From NCBI GenBank assembly GCA_003446015.1, contig DMBU01000091.1:26579-90578 (forward strand): a DNA stretch of 64,000 bases, in the 5' to 3' direction. Below are positions 43,563 through 52,093 of this stretch, piece after piece. The position numbers and the translations under genes are program-made. The first letter of the stretch is position 1; every line of letters starts with the position of its first letter. Source of the stretch: Bacteroidales bacterium. GTDB lineage: Bacteria > Bacteroidota > Bacteroidia > Bacteroidales > UBA12077. Below the pieces are notes generated by a model, which ran no database searches, was not told the origin of the DNA, and worked only from the letters and a program-made list of their open reading frames with translations.

Positions 43563-43707
43563 GAATTATTACCTATAAAAGATCTTTTAAATGTCAGATT
43601 TGCATTAATGCCTAACTATTTTTTAATGGCATAATGATTGTTTAAATGTTAATCGCAAACAAATTTTGAAAATAATAAAACGTAAATAACATTAAACATA
43701 TAAGACA

Positions 43708-45621
43708 ATGAGTAAAATAATTGGTATAGACTTAGGAACAACAAATTCATGTGTTTCAGTGATGGAAGGTAACGAACCTGTTGTTATTCCAAATAGCGAA
43801 GGAAAACGAACTACTCCATCGATTGTTGCTTTTATAGAAAATGGAGAACGTAAAGTTGGCGATCCTGCAAAACGACAGGCTATAACTAACTCAACAAAAA
43901 CCATTTCTTCCATTAAAAGATTTATGGGAGAAACATTTGATAAAATGAGTAAGGAAATTAACCGTGTATCATATAAAGTTGTTAAGGGAGAAAACAATAC
44001 ACCAAGAGTACAGATTGATGACAGACAGTATTCTCCTCAAGAAATTTCTGCTATGATTCTTCAAAAAATGAAGAAAACTGCCGAAGATTATCTTGGACAA
44101 GAAGTAACGGAAGCAGTAATTACTGTTCCTGCTTATTTTAGTGATTCACAACGACAAGCTACAAAAGAAGCAGGCGAAATAGCAGGACTTACAGTTAAAC
44201 GTATTATTAACGAACCAACAGCTGCGTCATTAGCTTATGGCTTAGATAAAAAGGACAAAGAAATAACTGTTGCAGTATTCGATTTAGGTGGCGGAACTTT
44301 TGATATTTCTGTTCTTGAGTTAGGAGAAGGTGTTTTTGAAGTAAAATCGACAAATGGTGACACGCATTTAGGTGGCGACGACTTTGACGAAGTGATTATT
44401 AATTGGTTAGCTGAAGAGTTTTTAAAAGACGAAGGCATTGATTTAAGAAAAGATCCGATGGCTCTTCAAAGACTAAAAGAAGCCTCAGAAAAAGCTAAAA
44501 TTGAATTATCAAGTTCAACCAGCACTGAAATTAACTTACCTTATATCATGCCAGTTGATGGTGTTCCAAAACACCTGGTTAAATCTTTATCAAGAGCAAA
44601 ATTCGAACAATTAGCCGATAAATTAATTCAAGCAACTCTTGAGCCATGTAAAAAAGCATTGAAAGATGCTAATATGACTCCGTCAGACATAGATGAGGTA
44701 ATCCTTGTTGGAGGATCTACTCGAATGCCTGCAATTCAAGAGGTTGTTGAGAAATTTTTTGGAAAGAAACCATCAAAAGGAGTTAATCCTGACGAGGTTG
44801 TTGCAATTGGAGCAGCAATACAAGGTGGCGTTTTAACCGGTGATGTTAAAGATGTATTATTACTTGACGTAACTCCTCTTTCTTTAGGTATCGAAACAAT
44901 GGGTGGTGTATTTACAAAGCTAATCGATGCAAATACAACAATCCCTACTAAAAAAGCTGAGACATTTACAACAGCAGCAGACAATCAGCCATCTGTGGAG
45001 ATTCATGTATTACAAGGTGAACGACCTATGGCAAAAGACAATAAAACAATTGGACGTTTCCATTTGGATGGTCTTCCACCAGCACCACGAGGTGTACCTC
45101 AGGTTGAAGTTGCTTTTGATATTGATGCTAATGGTATTATTCATGTTACAGCTAAAGATAAAGCTACAAATAAAGAGCAAAGTATACGTATAGAATCATC
45201 ATCAGGACTAACAGATGATGAAATTAAAAGAATGCGTGATGAAGCGAAGGCTAACGAAGAAGCTGACAAACAAGTTCGTGAAAAAGTTGATAAATTAAAT
45301 ACTGCTGATAGTTTAATTTTCTCAACGGAAAAACAACTTAAAGAGTTTGGAGACAAATTATCTTCAGATAAAAAGGCAAACATTGAAAAAGCGTTGGCCG
45401 ATTTAAAAGAATCTCATAAAAAAGAAGACTTGTCTGATTTAGATGCTAAAACTGAAGTATTAAATAATGCATGGAAAGAAGCTTCAGAAGAAATGTATAA
45501 AGCTAGTCAGCAAGCTGGAGCACAACCTGGTCCTGAAGGAGCACAAAATGCAGGCCAGCAAGAATCTTCAGGTAAAGATGATGGTGAAGTAACAGATGTA
45601 GACTTCGAAGAAGTAAAATAG
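43708..45621 (+). CDS. dnaK: Hsp70 chaperone DnaK
   Basis: The ATP-dependent protein-folding chaperone. The ATPase domain (1-380) has IIGIDLGTTNSCVSV, VITVPAYFSDSQRQATKEAG, INEPTAASLAYGLD, AVFDLGGGTFDISVLE and ILVGGSTRMPAIQ. The linker DVLLLDVTPLSLGIE and the substrate-binding domain (about 390-540) follow, then the helical lid and a disordered tail ending DDGEVTDVDFEEVK (the EEVD-like DnaK end). Length 637 aa is standard. No dnaJ or grpE follows; a terminator comes 20 nt after the stop, so it is monocistronic. The promoter is not obvious. Confidence 0.98.
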   Translation: MSKIIGIDLGTTNSCVSVMEGNEPVVIPNSEGKRTTPSIVAFIENGERKVGDPAKRQAITNSTKTISSIKRFMGETFDKMSKEINRVSYKVVKGENNTPRVQIDDRQYSPQEISAMILQKMKKTAEDYLGQEVTEAVITVPAYFSDSQRQATKEAGEIAGLTVKRIINEPTAASLAYGLDKKDKEITVAVFDLGGGTFDISVLELGEGVFEVKSTNGDTHLGGDDFDEVIINWLAEEFLKDEGIDLRKDPMALQRLKEASEKAKIELSSSTSTEINLPYIMPVDGVPKHLVKSLSRAKFEQLADKLIQATLEPCKKALKDANMTPSDIDEVILVGGSTRMPAIQEVVEKFFGKKPSKGVNPDEVVAIGAAIQGGVLTGDVKDVLLLDVTPLSLGIETMGGVFTKLIDANTTIPTKKAETFTTAADNQPSVEIHVLQGERPMAKDNKTIGRFHLDGLPPAPRGVPQVEVAFDIDANGIIHVTAKDKATNKEQSIRIESSSGLTDDEIKRMRDEAKANEEADKQVREKVDKLNTADSLIFSTEKQLKEFGDKLSSDKKANIEKALADLKESHKKEDLSDLDAKTEVLNNAWKEASEEMYKASQQAGAQPGPEGAQNAGQQESSGKDDGEVTDVDFEEVK

Positions 45622-45640
45622 CATAACTCTATTTTAAATT

Positions 45641-45672
45641 AAAAGGGGTTCTCTTTGGAGAACCCTTTTTTT
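45641..45672 (+). terminator. intrinsic terminator of dnaK
   Basis: AGGGGTTCTC pairs with GAGAACCCTT around TTTG, with A and T flanks and a final T-run. Confidence 0.9.
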
Positions 45673-45709
45673 ATGTTTTCGCTTAACCTTAAAAGTGAAT
45701 TATTCTTTT

Positions 45710-45717
45710 TACTTTTG
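45710..45717 (+). promoter_or_regulatory. -7 element of the YwqK-like gene
   Basis: TACTTTTG matches TAnnTTTG exactly, 16 nt before the ATG at 45734. It also supports that start over the longer open frame. Confidence 0.5.
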
Positions 45718-45733
45718 TAAAAAACCATGCATT

Positions 45734-46537
45734 ATGAAACGAAAAGGCATAACCCTTGTTCTACTTTTAATTATTAATTCATTAACAGCATTATCACAAG
45801 ACACTAAAGCTATTAATCAAACAGATGATAAAGGGTACAAGCAAGGCTATTGGGAAAAAAAATATCAGAATGGAAACATACAATACTCTGGAAATTTTAT
45901 TGACAATAAGCCTGTTGGAATTTTTAAGAGATTCGACCAAAATGGAGTTCTTAAAGTAGAAATGCTTTATAAGGAAAGCTCAAATAAGATTTATTCAAAA
46001 TTTTATTATCCCGGAGGAGCTCTGCAGGCCGAAGGCATTTATATTGGAAAATTAAAGGATAGTATCTGGAATTATTATGCCGAAGATGGTTATAAAATAA
46101 ACGAAGTAATTTATAAAGATGACCAAAAAAATGGTACGGAGAAAAAATATTATCAAAGCGGGAATTTATCTGAGAAATCTGAATGGGAATATGGCATAAA
46201 TGAAGGTCTCACTATTCGATACTATGATTCGGGAAATGTTATGATGAGAATTTTTTATATGAACGGTCAGCTAAATGGTGAATATAATGTTTATGGACCT
46301 GAAGGGAATATTCTGATTCAAGGTCAGTACGATAATAACAAACGAGAAGGAAAATGGATATACTATAAAGAAAATGGGCACATAGAAAATGAATTAAACT
46401 ATATTAATGGTGTTGCAGAAAATCAGGAAGAACTCGAACGATTAGAAAACGAACAAATAGAGATGTTGGAAAAGAATAAAGGGAAATTCCAGGAGCCAAC
46501 CGAAAATATGTACAATACTTTACCACCAGAAAATTAG
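45734..46537 (+). CDS. secreted YwqK/MORN-type repeat protein
   Basis: The open frame reaches 45695, but ATG 45734 (MKRKGITLVLLLIINSLT) gives a clean signal peptide ending ALSQ and sits just after a -7 element (267 aa). The mature protein is built of about seven short beta-hairpin repeats of the YwqK/MORN pattern: KQGYWEKKYQNGNIQYSG, KPVGIFKRFDQNGVL, KDSIWNYYAEDGY, KNGTEKKYYQSGNL, NEGLTIRYYDSGNV, LNGEYNVYGPEGNI and REGKWIYYKENGH. Databases often call this family toxin-antitoxin YwqK antitoxin, but an exported copy in Bacteroidota without a toxin neighbour does not fit that role. Function unknown; a structural or surface role is possible. Confidence 0.82.
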   Translation: MKRKGITLVLLLIINSLTALSQDTKAINQTDDKGYKQGYWEKKYQNGNIQYSGNFIDNKPVGIFKRFDQNGVLKVEMLYKESSNKIYSKFYYPGGALQAEGIYIGKLKDSIWNYYAEDGYKINEVIYKDDQKNGTEKKYYQSGNLSEKSEWEYGINEGLTIRYYDSGNVMMRIFYMNGQLNGEYNVYGPEGNILIQGQYDNNKREGKWIYYKENGHIENELNYINGVAENQEELERLENEQIEMLEKNKGKFQEPTENMYNTLPPEN

Positions 46538-46596
46538 CTTATTTAAATAATATTAATTTGTGCTAACAATTGTACAAGATATTTGTATATAACTTT

Positions 46597-48240
46597 ATGA
46601 AAAGACTACTGTTTTTTATCACTCTTATAGTAGGATTTTATAATTCAAATGCTCAAGTAGCAGAAGATACTTATCGCCTATACTTAACTGATAAAGACTT
46701 TAACCAATTCACAATTGATAAACCCGAAGAATTTCTTTCGCAAAAAGCATTAATTAGAAGAACAAATCAAAATATTGAGATAAATCAAAAAGACTTACCT
46801 GTTTCTAAACTATATTTAGATAGTTTGCAAAAACTGGGATTACAAATTCGCAATAAATCTAAATGGTTAAATTCAGTAGTTGTATACACAACGAATCAAG
46901 CTTTAATTGATACCATAACTAATATAGGGTTCATCAAATCTAAACAAAAAAAATTTCCAAAACTTAATAGCTTCTCTAATAATAAGCTACCTGAAAAAAA
47001 TTTGACATCCCTAGTAAAACAAGATGAACCATTAGATTATGGTAATGGGACAACTCAAATTAGCATGCTCAATGGCCATGTTCTTCATCAAAATGGTTTA
47101 AAAGGACAAGGTATTACGATAGCAGTTATTGATGGGGGTTTCTACAATGTAAATTTACTTCCTGCATTTGATAGCCTCTGGTTCTATAATCAAATTTTGG
47201 GAACAAAAGATTTTGTTGACGGAGACCTTCAGGTTTTTGATGCATCTAGTCATGGAATGAAAGTTTTATCGACAATAGCCGCGAATATTCCTGGTGAATT
47301 GATCGGCACAGCACCTAAAGCTAATTATTGGTTATTAAGAAGTGAAGAAACAGAAACTGAATATTCCGTTGAAGAAGATAATTGGGTAGCCGCTGCTGAA
47401 TTTGCTGATAGTGTAGGTGTTGATATAATAACATCCTCTTTAGGATATACTGAATTTGACGATTCTACACAAAACTATACCTATTCCGATATGGATGGAA
47501 ATACTACCTTCATAACAAAAGCCGCCGATATTGCTGCATCAAAAGGGATATTAGTTATTAATAGTGCGGGTAATTTGGCTGACGATCCCTGGAAATACAT
47601 TTCTGCACCTGCAGATGGAGATAGTGTTTTAACCGTTGGGGCTGTCGATGCATATGCCTCATACGCATATTTTAGTGGGAAAGGGCCTACTTATGATGGT
47701 CGTATCAAGCCAAATGTTGCAGCTATGGGCTATAAAACAGCTGTAATGGGAGTTGATAGTCTGGTTACAGTTGCAAATGGCACATCATTTTCAGCTCCTT
47801 TAATTGCCGGGATGGCTGCCTGTTTATGGCAATATTATCCAGAATTAAATAACATGGAAATTATTCATAAAATTGAAGAAAGTGCACACCAATATTCTTA
47901 TCCCGATTATTATCTTGGTTATGGGATACCCGATTTTGGAAAAGCCGCCAATTTAACCAATACAAATATCTATTCATTTGAGGAAACTGTAGTCATTAAT
48001 GTTTATCCAAACCCTTTTTCGAATTATATTATTATTGAATTATTGCAAAAAAATGAAGAGCCCATTTCAGTGGAGTTATTTACCATTTTTGGAATAAAAC
48101 TTAAAGAAGAAGTTAAATTTGAAAACGGGTTTAATAATCTAATATTTGACAACTTAGAAGATATTTCTTCAGGAATTTATTTTCTAAAAATAAAGATCGG
48201 AAATCAATTTATACTAAAAAGAATTAGCAAAGTTAAATAA
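46597..48240 (+). CDS. T9SS-exported S8 subtilisin-like serine protease
   Basis: A secreted protease. The frame opens at TTG 46570, but ATG 46597 (MKRLLFFITLIVGFY) gives the signal peptide ending NSNAQ (547 aa). Residues about 20-140 are a propeptide-like region. Catalytic triad: Asp in IAVIDGGF (about 179), His in SSHGMKV (about 219), Ser in NGTSFSAPLIAGMAA (about 396); the oxyanion Asn is in VINSAGNLAD. The last 75 residues (from VYPNPFSNY to LKRISKVK) are a T9SS type A sorting domain. It lies 59 nt after the YwqK-like gene and 2 nt before xseA. Confidence 0.93.
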   Translation: MKRLLFFITLIVGFYNSNAQVAEDTYRLYLTDKDFNQFTIDKPEEFLSQKALIRRTNQNIEINQKDLPVSKLYLDSLQKLGLQIRNKSKWLNSVVVYTTNQALIDTITNIGFIKSKQKKFPKLNSFSNNKLPEKNLTSLVKQDEPLDYGNGTTQISMLNGHVLHQNGLKGQGITIAVIDGGFYNVNLLPAFDSLWFYNQILGTKDFVDGDLQVFDASSHGMKVLSTIAANIPGELIGTAPKANYWLLRSEETETEYSVEEDNWVAAAEFADSVGVDIITSSLGYTEFDDSTQNYTYSDMDGNTTFITKAADIAASKGILVINSAGNLADDPWKYISAPADGDSVLTVGAVDAYASYAYFSGKGPTYDGRIKPNVAAMGYKTAVMGVDSLVTVANGTSFSAPLIAGMAACLWQYYPELNNMEIIHKIEESAHQYSYPDYYLGYGIPDFGKAANLTNTNIYSFEETVVINVYPNPFSNYIIIELLQKNEEPISVELFTIFGIKLKEEVKFENGFNNLIFDNLEDISSGIYFLKIKIGNQFILKRISKVK

Positions 48241-48242
48241 CA

Positions 48243-49631
48243 ATGGTTCAAAAAATAAGCTTACTTGAATTAAATAAGAGAATCCAGGAAAAAATCAATA
48301 TCAACTTCCCTGATTCCCTTTGGATTATAGCAGAAATAAGTGAGCTTAAAGTAAACAGAAATGGACATTGTTACCTCGAATTAATAGAAAAAGACATTGT
48401 AACCGATAATATAATTGCAAAATCAAGGGCTACAATTTGGGCATTTACATTTCGGATGTTACGTCCTTATTTTGAAAATACTACAGGACATGAATTACAA
48501 CAGGGTATTAAAATTTTAGTAAAAGCAAATATTGAGTTTCACGAGCTTTATGGTTTAAGCCTAAATATTACCGATATTGATCCAAACTATACACTTGGCG
48601 ATTTAGCTCAGAAGAAAGCAGAGGTTTTAAAAAAGCTGGAAGAGGAAGGAGTGCTAAATATGAACAAAGAAGTTTCCTTTCCTCTTGTGCCTCAAAGAAT
48701 TGCAATAATCTCATCTGAAACAGCTGCGGGGTATCAGGATTTTATAAATCAACTCCAAAACAATAGTTTTAATTTTAAGTTCTACACCAAGCTTTTTCCT
48801 GCAACAATGCAAGGATTAAAAACAGAAGAATCTATTGTAAATGCTCTAGAAAAGATTTATAGTTATGAAGATTTTTTCGATATTGTTGTAATTATTCGAG
48901 GCGGAGGATCGCAAGCTGATCTCAATAGTTTTAATACTTACCTGTTAGCAGCTAATATTGCACAGTTTCCATTACCAGTATTAACAGGTATTGGACATGA
49001 AAAAGATGAGTCAATTGTTGATATTGTAGCTCACAAGAAACTTAAAACCCCTACTGCTGTTGCTGAATATATAATTGAAAAAACATCTGAATTTGAGAAT
49101 AATCTTTTCTTATTAAGAGATGATATTCTTGATTTTGCAACAGTGTTTATACAAAATGAAAAAACTAAGCTGGTACAGAAAAGTGCAGTGCTAATTCCAA
49201 CTATTAAAAATAAAATTGGTAAAAATTATTATCATTTAAATTTTATATTTGAGAAATTTAGAAATGTTGCAACTCAGATTGGAAACAATAAAGCAAATGA
49301 TCTTTTTAGATTATCAAACTCTGTTGACAAGATTACACGAAAAACTATTTATTCTCAATTAGAAAATATTAATTCATTTAAAGATAAAATTAAACATCAA
49401 AGTAAACGATACACACAGAAACAAAATCTAATAATAGAAAATCTATCTAATCGGACTGTTTTATTAAATCCTGAGAATATTTTAAAAAGAGGTTACTCAA
49501 TCACTTATTTTAATGGGGAAAAATTAAAAGATCTAACTAAAATTAATGAGAATGACGAAATAATAACCAAACTTTTCTCAGGGAAAATTCGTAGTACAGT
49601 CAGAGAAAAAACCGGGCCAGGTAAAGCCTGA
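48243..49631 (+). CDS. xseA: exodeoxyribonuclease VII large subunit
   Basis: With XseB it forms exonuclease VII, which degrades single-stranded DNA. The N-terminal OB-fold covers 1-100 (LWIIAEISELKVNRNGHCYLEL). The catalytic domain follows: RIAIISSETAAGYQDF, VVIIRGGGSQADLNSF, LPVLTGIGHEKDESIVDIVAHKKLKTPTA and the late ILKRGYSITYFNGE. 462 aa is typical. It starts 2 nt after the protease stop. Its partner xseB is not next to it: two large histidine-kinase genes (5.3 kb) are inserted between, and xseB follows the second one. Confidence 0.96.
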   Translation: MVQKISLLELNKRIQEKININFPDSLWIIAEISELKVNRNGHCYLELIEKDIVTDNIIAKSRATIWAFTFRMLRPYFENTTGHELQQGIKILVKANIEFHELYGLSLNITDIDPNYTLGDLAQKKAEVLKKLEEEGVLNMNKEVSFPLVPQRIAIISSETAAGYQDFINQLQNNSFNFKFYTKLFPATMQGLKTEESIVNALEKIYSYEDFFDIVVIIRGGGSQADLNSFNTYLLAANIAQFPLPVLTGIGHEKDESIVDIVAHKKLKTPTAVAEYIIEKTSEFENNLFLLRDDILDFATVFIQNEKTKLVQKSAVLIPTIKNKIGKNYYHLNFIFEKFRNVATQIGNNKANDLFRLSNSVDKITRKTIYSQLENINSFKDKIKHQSKRYTQKQNLIIENLSNRTVLLNPENILKRGYSITYFNGEKLKDLTKINENDEIITKLFSGKIRSTVREKTGPGKA

Positions 49632-49721
49632 AAGACTGAACATTATTGTGATAAAATGTCGTTTTTATAATTAACAATTATTTCATAACTTGAAACCAAA
49701 TAAAAACTTATCTAATACTCA

Positions 49722-52022
49722 ATGCAAAAGCTCAAATTATTCTTTTCGTTAATTCTATTGATTCAATCATTCTCATCATTTTCGCAAAATGAAAGACAAA
49801 TAATAGATAGCCTATTTAATGTCCTGGAAAAAGCAGACGATAAAACAAAAATTGAGATTCTCAATAAAATTTCAACAAACTATTTGGATTACTCATTAGA
49901 TAGCAGCTTGTATTTTGCGAACGAGGCATTAAATCTCGCTCATATAATTCATGATAAAAAGGGAATATCGGACGCTTATAATGGTATTGGAAATGTATAT
50001 CTTGATAAAAGAGATTATAAAACTGCACTTGAATTTTATCTTAAATGTTTTGATGTAAGAACCGAAATCAATGATCTGAAAGCAATATCGAGTGTATGCA
50101 ATAATATCGCATATTTATATCGAATTGAAAATAATTACTCTCAGTCATTAGAATATTATAAAAAAGGACTTGAGAAAAGTGAAAGTATAGATGATGAAAA
50201 AGAGGTAACATCGTTTTATATTAGAATTGCAGGAGTGTTTCAAGATATGGGAAGGTATAAGGAATCAATTCAATATTATATAAAAGCTCTCGAAAAAGAA
50301 AAAGAGATTCACGACAATACCTTATTAACCATGATTTACAATGGTATTGGAAACACTTATATCGAAATATCGAGTTACGACGAAGCACTTAAATATTTTT
50401 TAAATGCACTCGAAATTTACAAAAGCATGGATAATCAAGATGGGATTTCTATGATATACAATAATCTCGGTATTGTTTATTCGGCATTACATGAAAATGA
50501 TAAAGCTTTAGAATATTACCAGAAATCTCTTCAAATGGATATTGATAGAGATTATAAAGAAGGACAAGCAACCGCTTATAATAATCTTGGAACTGCATAT
50601 GATGAAAAAGGAGATAAAGATAAAGCACTAGATTACTATAATAAATCATTAACTCTTTGCAAAGATTTAAAGAATACAGAAGGTATTGCTACTGCATTAA
50701 ATAATATAGGTTTAATTTATCTGGATTTAGGCGATTATGATAGAGCCTATAAAAATCTACAGGAATCTGCTGATATAGCTAGAGAAAGTAATGATATATA
50801 TAGCTTGGCAAACAATTATAACAATCTGGCAAAGCTTTTTTTGCATCAGAAGGATTATGTTAAATCACAAAACAGCTTAAACCTTGCCATTGAATTATCA
50901 AAGCAAATTAATACAAAAGAGTGGTTAACTGAATCCTACGATCTTTATACTCAATTATACTCAGAACTTAATAATTACAAGAAGGCACTCGAATACTATA
51001 AATTATATTCGGAAATGAAAGATAGTATTTTTACCCTTGAAAGTTCTAATCGTATAACAGAAATGAAAATCAAATATGAAACCGATAATCTTGAAACAGA
51101 AAATGAACTTTTAAAAAAAGATAATCAGATTCATATTCTCGAACTGAATAGACAAAAGAATATTAAAAATTACTGGATAGCATTTTCTATACTAATCCTC
51201 GCCCTGGCTGTACTTAGTTTTAGCCAGTTTAGATTAAAGAAAAAAACAAATGGTTTGCTAAAATCAAAAAATGATCAGCTAAGAGATACAAACAAAAAAC
51301 TTACTATTTCGGAACATAACCTGAAAGAGCTAAATGCAACTAAGGATAAGTTTTTCTCAATAATTGCTCATGATCTGAAGAATCCTTTTCAATCTCTTTT
51401 GGGATTTTCTGAAGCATTGTACAATCAAATTGATGAAATAAGCAAAGAAAATATTAGCGAATATTCCAGATTAATATATGAATCGTCTCAAAATCTTTAT
51501 AACCTTTTGGGCAACTTATTGCAATGGTCAAAATCACAACTGGGAAGTATTAAATTATCGCCCACACAAATTAATCTTTATGAAGCCGTTGATGATGTTT
51601 TATCACTGCTTAATATTTCAATTCAAAAAAAGAATATAAGAATTGAGAATTCAATATTAAAAGGGACTATCGTTTTTGCTGACAAGCACGTTGTATCTAC
51701 TGTTCTAAGAAATTTAATAAGTAATGCATTAAAATTTACAGATCAGAATGGAGAAATAAAAATTTCTTCAGTTACATCAAATAATAAAATTACAATTTCA
51801 GTAAAAGATAACGGGAAAGGAATTAGTGAAGAAAACATTGATAAATTATTTAGAATAGATCAGGAATATTCTACTAAGGGAACTGAAAATGAATCAGGAA
51901 CAGGTCTTGGATTAATCCTCTGTAAAGAGTTAATTGGTCAGAGTAACGGAGAATTATTTGTGGAAAGCACATTAGGTAAAGGAAGCAATTTCAAATTTGT
52001 TCTTCCAATATCTGAGGATTAA
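49722..52022 (+). CDS. TPR-repeat sensor histidine kinase (first of a pair)
   Basis: A membrane sensor kinase. The signal peptide ends SSFSQ (about 22). At least eight tetratricopeptide repeats cover about 40-420 (NGIGNVYLDKRDYKTALEFY, YNNLGTAYDEKGDKDKALDYY), then a coiled coil, one TM at about 484-504, a second coiled coil, and the kinase: DHp with His of FFSIIAHDLKNPFQSLLG (about 550), N-box NLISNALKFTD, G1 VKDNGKGIS and G2 GTGLGLILC. There is no receiver or DNA-binding domain and no response regulator near. It is 37% or so of the length alike in layout to the next gene; the pair looks like a duplication. It starts 90 nt after xseA. Confidence 0.93.
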   Translation: MQKLKLFFSLILLIQSFSSFSQNERQIIDSLFNVLEKADDKTKIEILNKISTNYLDYSLDSSLYFANEALNLAHIIHDKKGISDAYNGIGNVYLDKRDYKTALEFYLKCFDVRTEINDLKAISSVCNNIAYLYRIENNYSQSLEYYKKGLEKSESIDDEKEVTSFYIRIAGVFQDMGRYKESIQYYIKALEKEKEIHDNTLLTMIYNGIGNTYIEISSYDEALKYFLNALEIYKSMDNQDGISMIYNNLGIVYSALHENDKALEYYQKSLQMDIDRDYKEGQATAYNNLGTAYDEKGDKDKALDYYNKSLTLCKDLKNTEGIATALNNIGLIYLDLGDYDRAYKNLQESADIARESNDIYSLANNYNNLAKLFLHQKDYVKSQNSLNLAIELSKQINTKEWLTESYDLYTQLYSELNNYKKALEYYKLYSEMKDSIFTLESSNRITEMKIKYETDNLETENELLKKDNQIHILELNRQKNIKNYWIAFSILILALAVLSFSQFRLKKKTNGLLKSKNDQLRDTNKKLTISEHNLKELNATKDKFFSIIAHDLKNPFQSLLGFSEALYNQIDEISKENISEYSRLIYESSQNLYNLLGNLLQWSKSQLGSIKLSPTQINLYEAVDDVLSLLNISIQKKNIRIENSILKGTIVFADKHVVSTVLRNLISNALKFTDQNGEIKISSVTSNNKITISVKDNGKGISEENIDKLFRIDQEYSTKGTENESGTGLGLILCKELIGQSNGELFVESTLGKGSNFKFVLPISED

Positions 52023-52093
52023 AGTATTAAAAAAAGTATCAAAAATATTTATCATAATAATCATCATCACTATTCTATTTATACCTTTAGTGC

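Noticed and set aside
45734..46537. Toxin-antitoxin system (YwqK antitoxin label)
   Set aside because: The protein is exported and there is no toxin gene beside it; the label is inherited from a Bacillus name and does not fit.
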